Origin: Bacteroidota bacterium
GTDB lineage: Bacteria; Bacteroidota; Bacteroidia; B-17B0; Aurantibacillaceae
Assembly: GCA_013298715.1 (NCBI GenBank)
Contig: JAAFIQ010000017.1
Coordinates: forward strand, 22,920-86,919
Reading direction: 5' to 3'
DNA length: 64,000 nucleotides
Part shown: in pieces, positions 21,401 to 28,376 of the stretch
How the letters are laid out: the number at the start of each line of letters is the position of its first letter
Numbering within the stretch: position 1 is the first letter of the stretch
Notes under the pieces: model-generated
The model's database searches: none
What the model was told of the DNA's origin: nothing
The model's input: only the letters and a program-made list of their open reading frames with translations
Translations under genes and position numbers: made by a program

Positions 21401-22987
21401 AATATCCGTAATCCCATCTCCATCAAAATCGCCATTAATAGCAGACGTTGCAAAAGGCTTAATAGGGCCATTAAAAGTGCCAGGGGCAACAAGGGTTCCT
21501 GTTCCTAAAAAAACTGTCATTGAACTTGAAAGAAAATTAGTTACAGCTACATCAGGATTGGCATCCGCATTAAAAAAACCAACTGTAAGCCCTGAAACTT
21601 GATTTCCTGGAACACCAAAAGAATTAGCCAAGGTAAATGTAATTGGGCTGTTTGTTCCGGTTCCGGCACTTAAGATAGTCATATTCCCACCAGCATTTGC
21701 AGTTATAATATCTAAGCGCAAATCACCATTCATGTCTGCTAACTCAAGATTTATAGGATTGTTGCCACCAGTTGTTGCGTAATTAATAGCAGTGGTAAAA
21801 GATCCAATTGGCGCTACACCGCGAAGGATGGACACGTTATTTGAGTTACGGTTAGAAACTGCTAGATCCATAAAACCATCGCTGTTGAAGTCAGTTATTG
21901 CAACGTCGGAAGGGTTTACACCTACTGTGTGCTGACTTAAAAAAGTAAACGCCCCTGCACCATTTCCTGTATATACTTGAACCACGTTAGAAGCCGCAGT
22001 AACAACAACTAAATCTCTATTTAAATCGCCATTTATATCCTGAATCGCTACAGAAACAGGTTGATTTACAGAAGTGGTAACGTTAGTAACAGGGGTAAAA
22101 AAACCATTTCCAGAGCCTAAATAAACTGAAACAAAATTTGAATTTTGATTCGGAATTAATAAATCCAAATTCCCATCGTTATTAACGTCGGCGGTAGCTC
22201 CTTTTCTTGGATTAAGGCCAAGAGTGTAGCTTGAAGTTTCATTAAAAGTACCATTACCATCATTAATTTGAATGAACACTCTGTTGAGTACATCGTCAAT
22301 CACAGCAATATCAAGGCGTGTATCATTATTAAAATCTCCTTTTATTAATGAACGTGGATTTCCAAAAGCCTTACTGAGTTCTCTTCCAGAAAAAGTTTGA
22401 CCTTGGTTTAAAACTTTTACAAACGTATTATTTTTTGCTCTTGGTCCAATTAAATTACCTTTAGGTGTCATAACGACCGTGGTTAAACCAGGCTCAGTTG
22501 CAACAAAATCAAAAGCGGTATTACCAGTTACTGTGCCAGTATTTAATACATTAAAATTCGTTGAATAAGGTAGATAAAAATCAGTACCAAGTCCAGCAAT
22601 TCTTCCTTTAAGCCCTATTGTTTCTTGTCCAACGTTAGAGGCCAATACAAAATTTGCTGAAATATTGCTGGTTGAACGAATGTAAATTCCTCTATTCTCT
22701 GTTGTATTGGCTAGTGAGTTAGTAATTAAAGAAAGTGAAGCTGTAACATTAATCAAAGTTGAAGTATTTGCAGGCAAATTAATTGTAAATGTTAAACCAG
22801 CGCCATTTGCAGGTTGAACGGCAATAATTGTTGCAGGCGAGGCGTAGGTAATGAATTGAAAACCTGCGGTAGTAGTGCCAATTGCATTTGGAACCTTAGG
22901 CGCAACAAACCAAAAACTGGTGTCAATTTGTGCAAAAAACCTAAATCCTGAAAGGAATAAAATCAGAAAAAGTAAACGTTTAGTCAT
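18407..22987 (-). CDS. Giant T9SS type B surface protein with nested FG-GAP propeller
   Basis: The 1526-residue protein has a signal peptide (about 1-20) and an IgGFc-binding-like region starting IDTSFWFVAPKVPN. Between about 210 and 550 there are seven FG-GAP/VCBS repeats with calcium-loop motifs such as DFNNDTRLD, DVNNDGNLD, DFNSDGFMD and DFDGDGITD, predicted to form a seven-bladed beta-propeller. The IgGFc-like sequence then resumes (ELAGSLVAADKKIAM). Ig-like repeats (about 800-1190) and PKD-like domains (about 1195-1430) lead to the type B sorting domain (IISPNNDGKNDIWRLDF to the end). It heads the T9SS gene run and is followed after 4 bp by a PorP/SprF gene. Confidence 0.87.
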   Translation of the reverse strand: MTKRLLFLILFLSGFRFFAQIDTSFWFVAPKVPNAIGTTTAGFQFITYASPATIIAVQPANGAGLTFTINLPANTSTLINVTASLSLITNSLANTTENRGIYIRSTSNISANFVLASNVGQETIGLKGRIAGLGTDFYLPYSTNFNVLNTGTVTGNTAFDFVATEPGLTTVVMTPKGNLIGPRAKNNTFVKVLNQGQTFSGRELSKAFGNPRSLIKGDFNNDTRLDIAVIDDVLNRVFIQINDGNGTFNETSSYTLGLNPRKGATADVNNDGNLDLLIPNQNSNFVSVYLGSGNGFFTPVTNVTTSVNQPVSVAIQDINGDLNRDLVVVTAASNVVQVYTGNGAGAFTFLSQHTVGVNPSDVAITDFNSDGFMDLAVSNRNSNNVSILRGVAPIGSFTTAINYATTGGNNPINLELADMNGDLRLDIITANAGGNMTILSAGTGTNSPITFTLANSFGVPGNQVSGLTVGFFNADANPDVAVTNFLSSSMTVFLGTGTLVAPGTFNGPIKPFATSAINGDFDGDGITDIVTSHYNSGSFAINTGNNTNLFTANILEHVYGNTFSTGVSELAGSLVAADKKIAMTASGGIQTTTNCPSFYADQLTNLTSIGKNYVLTNDASANTTFYVLSYLNGANVTITSGTTTVNTNLNSQETFSFNPQGNAISYVNSDIPVYLFSLNGNGCKLGGSQIAPAYCAGNYTTNFTRNFSDSLFLNIYTRNGYQSTFTLAVNNVSTNISPSNFTIVPGSANDFVAARIYYNTTQIPAGSNCILANEKDIFGLNIENKNIASGNAFSHLSSFNVTAFAKANVVPTATICGNSSFTLNGVVGGGPNTAIWTHGGFGALSFPNTTYTNNIYTPALLDTILKPVPQTTPATVGGVIKFVLTSTGICPSKSDTLKLYVKQPPLVNAGSTQFVCSNNPTVQLAGNVISTNSLGIWNAVAPANGTFTPSNNLLNSVYNLSNTDTALSKIKLILTSTGVAGCNPVIDTFRIIMKKAPLVKASTINPIIRCSNNPNVFLSGVVSGTTTNTGSWQTFGSGVFIPNNNSLVNNYIPSAADILAGTVKLKLSSTNNQECRKVMDSVNVVFTQPASVNLGPDLNSCKNNPQIALAASISGTVTNSGAWFGGAGTFTNTNTSLTPTYIASPAEAAAGFVVLSFSTTNNANCNSVNDQIRIDFRDKPTANFTVSSVCLNQQTNFTDLTVNTGGQGALTNWQWNFSDGTTSFSQNPTYTYSNAATYTTQLVVNNNFGCYDTIRRLNTVYALPNASFTVGRSCSGSAQLISFTDQSTIASTSGIAPSGYYWDFGGFGLSFAKDTSIIFPNQGVYNITHIVTSTNNCVSSITKSVNITPRPRAQFYAFVNTQPSLISNVGFADSSTAAISWVWDFGNGAGSQIQNPQTTYTANGTYTVSLTITDQFGCLSSISKTITINNVAEEIAQLIPNIISPNNDGKNDIWRLDFINVFYPDAEIEIYNRLGEQIYFSKGYSNAWDGSYKGTPLPVGAYFYIIKLNEANKENKIFKGSVTLLK

Positions 22988-23129
22988 AAATATCTTCGGC
23001 GAACGTTAAAATTCGCCACACGAATATAAAAATTTTTTTAATATTTTATGTTTTTTAACAATAAAATAATAAACAATTCTTGGGTATTAAAAATTGAACT
23101 ACTTAAAATAGCTAACTTGCAAACATAAA

Positions 23130-24041
23130 ATGCAAATAAACAGAGCTTTAATTGAACCTTATAAAAACCTTGAATTGCTTGCAAAACAAGTTGTAGAAGG
23201 TTTTATAACAGGCATGCATAAAAGTCCGTTTCATGGATTTAGCGTTGAGTTTGCAGAGCATAGGCTTTATAATAAGGGAGAAAGCATTAAGCATATTGAT
23301 TGGAAATTATTTGCACGTACTGAAAAGCTTTTCATAAAACGCTACGAGGAAGAAACCAATTTGCGTTGCCAAATTGTTATTGATACCTCAAGCAGTATGT
23401 TGTTTCCTAAAGAAAGTAAGGAAAACAAACTTAGTTTTAGTATTTACGCAGCTGCCGCTTTATGCGAATTACTAAAACAACAACGCGATGCTTACGGGCT
23501 TACTCTTTTTAACGAAACGATTGAGCAGCACCTTGGCGCTAAAGGTAATCCGGCACATTTTCAACTTGTTTTTAACCAACTTAGCAATTTATTAGAAAAC
23601 AAAAAAGAAAACCTTAATTCCAACCCAGCTTTGGCATTAAACCAAATAGCAGAAGTTGTGCATCAACGTTCTTTGATTATAATTTTTAGCGATATGTTTG
23701 ATAGTAGCCCAAATGAAGAAAAATTGTATTCGGCACTTCAACATTTAAAGTACAAGAAGCACGAGGTGGTTTTATTTCATGTTACAGATAAAAGCAAAGA
23801 AATAAATTTTGAGTTTGATAATAAGCCTTACCATTTTATTGATATTGAAACGGGCGAAGAACTAAAATTAAATCCAACACAAATAAAAGAAAAATACACC
23901 CAAGAATTAATTACCTACGTTGAAAAAATAAAAACTAAATGTGGGCAATTTAATATTGATTTTGTTGAAGCAGATATAAATGAAGGTTTTGACACAATCC
24001 TTAGAACCTATATTGCTAAACGTACATTGATGATTAGGTAA
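23130..24041 (+). CDS. DUF58 domain protein with VWA-like fold
   Basis: The 303-residue protein matches the DUF58 family: HKSPFHGFSVEFAEHRLYNKG, then HIDWKLFARTEKLFIKRYEEE, then the von Willebrand A-like IDTSSSM (about 88-94) resembling the DxSxS metal site. It lacks a membrane segment. Such proteins usually sit beside MoxR ATPases and BatA/B genes and are thought to assist protein assembly, but here the gene is alone, divergent from the T9SS run. The exact role is unknown. Confidence 0.87.
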   Translation: MQINRALIEPYKNLELLAKQVVEGFITGMHKSPFHGFSVEFAEHRLYNKGESIKHIDWKLFARTEKLFIKRYEEETNLRCQIVIDTSSSMLFPKESKENKLSFSIYAAAALCELLKQQRDAYGLTLFNETIEQHLGAKGNPAHFQLVFNQLSNLLENKKENLNSNPALALNQIAEVVHQRSLIIIFSDMFDSSPNEEKLYSALQHLKYKKHEVVLFHVTDKSKEINFEFDNKPYHFIDIETGEELKLNPTQIKEKYTQELITYVEKIKTKCGQFNIDFVEADINEGFDTILRTYIAKRTLMIR

Positions 24042-24165
24042 TTTCTCCAGAAAATTTTAGTTGTCTGGAGCAAAATCAAATTACATCACTTAACAAATTA
24101 ATTACATTGATTTATAAACACATCTCAATGATTTTATTACCTTTAATCTCTTATTACAATAAAAA

Positions 24166-25593
24166 ATGAATCATTTTAATAGAACCAAAATTGTTGCTAC
24201 AATGGGTCCAGCAACGGAAGATATAAACGTGCTTGAAGGAATGTTTAACGAAGGACTTGATATTTGCCGTATTAACTTTAGTCATGGTGATTATGAGGCT
24301 GTTTTAAATAACGTAAAGAACATCAGAGAACTTAATAAAAAATTGAACCGCCATGTAGGTATTTTAGCCGATTTACAAGGACCAAAACTACGTATTGGTG
24401 TAGTAAAGGATAACAAAGCAAATTTAGAACAAGGCAAACAAATTATAATTACAACCAAAGAATGCGAAGGCGACGAGAGCCGGGTTTACATTACTTACCC
24501 GCAATTTCCGCAAGATGTAAAAGTAGGAGAAACCGTTTTAATTGACGATGGGAAACTGCATTTAAAAGTATTAAGCACAAACAATAAAGATGAAGTATTG
24601 TGCGAAATTTTGATTGGCGGAGTTTTGTCTTCAAAAAAAGGAGTAAACTTGCCAAACACCAAAATATCTTTGCCATGCTTAACAGTAAAAGATATTCGAG
24701 ATTTAGAATTTGCTTTAGAACAAGATTTTGATTGGATAGGTTTATCGTTTGTGCGAAGCGTAACTGATGTTGTTGAACTAAAAGAAATTATTAGGCACCG
24801 AAATAAGCGAGCCAAAGTAATAGCTAAAATTGAAAAACCCGAGGCCATAAAAGAAATTGATAACATTATTGATGTAACTGATGGAATAATGGTTGCTCGC
24901 GGTGATTTAGGAGTTGAATTACCAATGGAGCAAGTGCCCTTATTGCAAAAAATGATTGTGCAGAAATGTGTGCAAATTGGTAAACCAGTTATTATTGCCA
25001 CACAAATGATGGAGAGTATGATTACCAGCTATACCCCTACTCGTGCCGAAGTAAACGACGTTGCTAATGCTGTGATGGATGGCGCCGACGCTGTAATGTT
25101 AAGCGCAGAAACTAGTGTAGGTAAATACCCTGTAAAGGTAATTGAAATGATGCGACGCATAATTACCCAGGTTGAAGAGTTAGATGCGATTTATTACAAA
25201 GAACACACGCCGCAAACAAAAACTATTACTTATATAACCGATAGTATATGTTACAACGCTTGCTCATTAGCACACCACGCCAACGCACAAGCTATAATAA
25301 GTATGACTAATAGTGGCTACACTGCCTTTAAATTAAGTAGCCACAGACCCAAAGCACATATTTTTATTTTTACAGATAACGAATCATTGCTTACAACATT
25401 GAGCTTAATTTGGGGCATACGCGGGTTTTATTACAACAAATACGAAAGTACAGACGAAACCATAAACGATTTAAAAAAGTTTATAAAAGACGAAGGTTTT
25501 GTAAAAGACGATGATTTGGTTATTAACATTGCCAGTATGCCGATGAAAGAAAAAGGCAGAACCAATATGATGAAGTTGAGTTATATACAGTAA
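24166..25593 (+). CDS. pyk: Pyruvate kinase
   Basis: Pyruvate kinase transfers phosphate from phosphoenolpyruvate to ADP. The 475 residues show the N-terminal KIVATMGPAT, the RINFSHGD motif, the active-site signature region IAKIEKPEAIKEID (with the key Lys) followed by GIMVARGDLGVELP, and IATQMMESM. The C-terminal allosteric domain is present (YITDSICYNACSLAHH onwards). Length and motifs are normal. It is monocistronic with a short leader. Confidence 0.96.
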   Translation: MNHFNRTKIVATMGPATEDINVLEGMFNEGLDICRINFSHGDYEAVLNNVKNIRELNKKLNRHVGILADLQGPKLRIGVVKDNKANLEQGKQIIITTKECEGDESRVYITYPQFPQDVKVGETVLIDDGKLHLKVLSTNNKDEVLCEILIGGVLSSKKGVNLPNTKISLPCLTVKDIRDLEFALEQDFDWIGLSFVRSVTDVVELKEIIRHRNKRAKVIAKIEKPEAIKEIDNIIDVTDGIMVARGDLGVELPMEQVPLLQKMIVQKCVQIGKPVIIATQMMESMITSYTPTRAEVNDVANAVMDGADAVMLSAETSVGKYPVKVIEMMRRIITQVEELDAIYYKEHTPQTKTITYITDSICYNACSLAHHANAQAIISMTNSGYTAFKLSSHRPKAHIFIFTDNESLLTTLSLIWGIRGFYYNKYESTDETINDLKKFIKDEGFVKDDDLVINIASMPMKEKGRTNMMKLSYIQ

Positions 25594-25800
25594 TACTAAG
25601 TTAATTTATTTAGTAATTAGATTAAATTAGAATGAATAATTTTTTATGCAAATATTGGATTACCTTTTTAGAACCCTTAACTGCTAATAAAATCAGAGTC
25701 TATTACTAATTTAAATAATTAATTCCTATTCCTAAGACCGCAATTTCATCCATAAAACCAAGACTTAATTTATATCTCGTTTAAAGGTGATAAAAAATTT

Positions 25801-26376
25801 CTACCTCTTTCTCAAAAAATTTAAAACTACTTCTTCGGCCTTTTTGCAGGCTTCTTCTAAAACTTCGTTTATTATAAACACATCAAATAATTCTGCTGTT
25901 TTTAATTCTTTCTCGGCTTTGGCAATTCTTCTTACAATACTTTCTGGGCTATCAGTTTGACGCAAACGTAAACGCTCTTCTAAAATTTTTATACTTGGTG
26001 GCATCACAAAAATGGCTAGGGCATCGCCTTTAAATTGGCTTTTTAAATTTAAACCACCTTCTACATCAATATCAAAAATCACAGCTTTACCAGTTTTCCA
26101 AATACGTTCTACCTCGCTTTTTAAGGTGCCATAATGTGTGCCTGCATAAACTTCTTCCCATTCTAAAAACTCCTTGTTTTCAACACGCTGCCTAAATTCA
26201 TCTGCACTAAAATAAAAGTAATCCTTACCATTTTCTTCAATCCCTCTTTTGGCACGGCTGGTGGCCGAAATTGAAAAATCTATTTTATCTGGAAATTGTT
26301 TTAGTAAATGCCTAACAATGGTTGTTTTACCGGAACCCGATGGAGCTGAAAAAATTATAAGTTTGCCACCTTTCAT
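25801..26376 (-). CDS. gmk: Guanylate kinase
   Basis: Converts GMP to GDP with ATP. The P-loop SAPSGSGKTT lies at about 9-18 and the GMP-binding segments SATSRAKRG and YFYFSADEF are intact. I place the start at the ATG at 26376 (191 residues) and not the in-frame TTG two codons earlier, because KGGKLIIFSAPSGSGKTT follows directly. A TATATTTG promoter box lies 3 bp upstream of this ATG. It is also the last gene of the heptose/glycosyltransferase run, 16 bp after the glycosyltransferase stop. Confidence 0.95.
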   Translation of the reverse strand: MKGGKLIIFSAPSGSGKTTIVRHLLKQFPDKIDFSISATSRAKRGIEENGKDYFYFSADEFRQRVENKEFLEWEEVYAGTHYGTLKSEVERIWKTGKAVIFDIDVEGGLNLKSQFKGDALAIFVMPPSIKILEERLRLRQTDSPESIVRRIAKAEKELKTAELFDVFIINEVLEEACKKAEEVVLNFLRKR

Positions 26377-26379
26377 TTG

Positions 26380-26387
26380 CAAATATA
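26380..26387 (-). promoter_or_regulatory. TAnnTTTG promoter box abutting the gmk start
   Basis: TATATTTG on the minus strand ends 3 bp before the gmk ATG, inside the 16-bp gap after the glycosyltransferase gene. Transcription from it would give a leaderless or near-leaderless mRNA. No clear TTG -33 box is visible. Confidence 0.4.
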
Positions 26388-26392
26388 CAATT

Positions 26393-27136
26393 TTAAAAGA
26401 ATTGTACGATTTTTCGGAGCGGTTTTAAATAAAGGGTAAACCAGAATGGTTTGCATTGATTTAGTTCCCAAGCTTTTCTGTCTTCTAAATTAGCGTTAAT
26501 TCTATTTTTTAGGGTAATGTTACTTTTACCTCCAACACGCATTTTTACGGTAAATTTATTTAGATAACTTAATTTAATTTTTTGTTTATGTATAAAACGC
26601 AACATTAATTCGTAATCTGCAGCTGTTTTTAAATGCATATTAAACCCACCGTATTTAGCATAACAATCCTTTTTTACAAAAAATGTTGGATGTGGAGGCA
26701 TCCATCCCCATTTAAAGGCATTTAGTGTGTAGTTTCCGCTTTTCCATTTACGTGTAATTTTATTTGTATTATCTTTTTCAACATAATACAAATTTGCATA
26801 AACCGCATCAGCATTGGTTTTTGTAAACACACTTACATAATCTTGAATCACATTGTTATCAATAAAAAAATCGTCAGAATGTATTAAACCTATTACATCA
26901 CCCGTAGCTATTGCTATTCCTTTGTTTAAGGCATCGTACAAACCGTTATCTTTTTCTGAAACAATTTTTGAAATACTGTTTTTGTATTTATCTATAATGG
27001 ATAGGGTTTTATCGCTAGATAATCCATCAATGATAATGTACTCAATGTTTTTATAGGTTTGGTTGAGAACTGATTGAATTGTATTTTCAATAGTTTGCTC
27101 AGAATTATACGTGATTGTGATAATGGAAACTTTCAT
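26393..27136 (-). CDS. Family 2 glycosyltransferase
   Basis: The 247-residue protein has the GT-A opening MKVSIITITYNSEQTIENTI, YIIIDGLSSDKT, and the metal-binding DxD-like segment LIHSDDFF at about 88-95. The C-terminal part includes WMPPHPTFFVKKDCY, typical of WcaA-like transferases that build surface polysaccharide or LPS. There are no membrane helices. It starts 3 bp after gmhB ends, so it may transfer a sugar, possibly the heptose made by the upstream genes; the acceptor is unknown. Confidence 0.87.
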   Translation of the reverse strand: MKVSIITITYNSEQTIENTIQSVLNQTYKNIEYIIIDGLSSDKTLSIIDKYKNSISKIVSEKDNGLYDALNKGIAIATGDVIGLIHSDDFFIDNNVIQDYVSVFTKTNADAVYANLYYVEKDNTNKITRKWKSGNYTLNAFKWGWMPPHPTFFVKKDCYAKYGGFNMHLKTAADYELMLRFIHKQKIKLSYLNKFTVKMRVGGKSNITLKNRINANLEDRKAWELNQCKPFWFTLYLKPLRKIVQFF

Positions 27137-27139
27137 GAA

Positions 27140-27682
27140 TTATAATGCCAAACTAAATTTGTAAAGTGAAGAAAAGGTTACATCTATCAATTCATTTTTT
27201 ATATTTTCTGAATTAATGTAAACCGTTTTCATACCTGCATTTCTGCCAAACGCCATATCGCTTAGGCTATCTCCTACAATAATACTTTTTGAGAAATCTA
27301 TTTGAGGAAAATCTTGTTGTGCCTGCTTTGCCATGCCAATTCCTGGTTTACGGGTAGGATGATTTTCGTTTGCCAAGTAAGGCGAGTAATAAACTTTATC
27401 AATTTTTCCACCTAAATAAGAAATTTCATAATTCATGTTTTTATGAATAAGTTCTAAATCTTCAACGCGATATAGGCCTTTGCCAATTCCCTGCTGATTG
27501 GTAACAACAACTAAAATTCCGAATTTTGAATTTAGTAATGGCACTGCTTTTGTTACGTTTTCAATAAATTCAAATTCTATCCAATGCTTTACATAATCAT
27601 TGTCTAACTTTTTATTAATTACACCATCACGGTCTAAAAACAACGTCCAGTTTTTATCAATATTCAAATCTTTTAAAATCAT
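27140..27682 (-). CDS. gmhB: D-glycero-D-manno-heptose 1,7-bisphosphate phosphatase
   Basis: The 180-residue HAD-superfamily (HAD-IIIA) enzyme has the nucleophile motif FLDRDGVIN (about 16-24), TNQQGIGKG, a KPGIGMAKQA segment, and VGDSLSDMAFGRNAGM carrying the acidic metal-binding residues. GmhB removes the C7 phosphate from heptose bisphosphate. Its start overlaps the upstream hddC gene by 26 bp. Histidinol-phosphatase activity is the main alternative in this family, but the gmhA and hddC neighbours favour heptose. Confidence 0.87.
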   Translation of the reverse strand: MILKDLNIDKNWTLFLDRDGVINKKLDNDYVKHWIEFEFIENVTKAVPLLNSKFGILVVVTNQQGIGKGLYRVEDLELIHKNMNYEISYLGGKIDKVYYSPYLANENHPTRKPGIGMAKQAQQDFPQIDFSKSIIVGDSLSDMAFGRNAGMKTVYINSENIKNELIDVTFSSLYKFSLAL

Positions 27683-28376
27683 ATTGTGCTTTTAAATAAT
27701 CCTCCGGAATTCCTATATCTATAAAGTAGCCATCATTAATAAAACCTGCAATGTTAATGGTATTAAAATGGCTTTCAAAAATATCTTTTTCTATAGAAAA
27801 ATTTGTTAAACCTTCTGACAAGTTAAAAAATGTACTCTTGTTTAAAATATATACACCGCCGTTAATTATACCTTCGGCGGTTGTTCCGGTTTTTTCTTTA
27901 AATGTTGTTATTATATTTTTAAATGTGGTAATGGTTCCATACCTTCCAGCATTATCAACCTTTCTAAGTGCTAACGCAAATTGTGCTTTTGATTGAGCCT
28001 TTGCATCTAAATAATTTTTATAAAATTTTGTGAGGTTGATATTAAAATAAGAATCGCCGTTTAACACAATGCACTCTTTACTTTCGCTTTTTGAAAATGC
28101 GTGTTTAATACCTCCACCTGTTCCGAGAGGGTTTTCTTCGTGCGCGTATAATACCTTAATTCCTAAGTATTCATTTTTAAAATAATTTTCGATAACATTG
28201 GCCAAATGCCCGGTAGAAAGTATAACTTGCTTAAACCCATAATGCTTTAAATATAAAAATTGGTAATGCAAAAAAGGGAAATCATTTATTGGTGCCATAG
28301 GTTTTGGCACATTGTTTAGTACTTGTTTTAACCGGGTTCCAAAGCCGCCGGCAAGAATTATTGCAGTAGTTATCAT
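27657..28376 (-). CDS. hddC: D-glycero-alpha-D-manno-heptose 1-phosphate guanylyltransferase
   Basis: The 239-residue nucleotidyltransferase carries the signature AIILAGGFGTRLKQVLNNVP at about 5-24, GTGGGIKHA, and LNGDSYFN with the metal-binding aspartate. This is the HddC type that makes GDP-heptose; other NDP-sugar specificities remain possible. The ATG directly abuts the stop codon of the SpoIIE phosphatase gene. Together with gmhA and gmhB it gives most of the GDP-D-glycero-alpha-D-manno-heptose route, but no heptose 7-phosphate kinase (hddA) is in the window. Confidence 0.82.
   Translation of the reverse strand: MITTAIILAGGFGTRLKQVLNNVPKPMAPINDFPFLHYQFLYLKHYGFKQVILSTGHLANVIENYFKNEYLGIKVLYAHEENPLGTGGGIKHAFSKSESKECIVLNGDSYFNINLTKFYKNYLDAKAQSKAQFALALRKVDNAGRYGTITTFKNIITTFKEKTGTTAEGIINGGVYILNKSTFFNLSEGLTNFSIEKDIFESHFNTINIAGFINDGYFIDIGIPEDYLKAQYDFKRFEY

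Noticed and set aside
24045..24070. Terminator after the DUF58 gene
   Set aside because: A 7-bp stem CTCCAGA/TCTGGAG exists but the loop is long and no T run follows.
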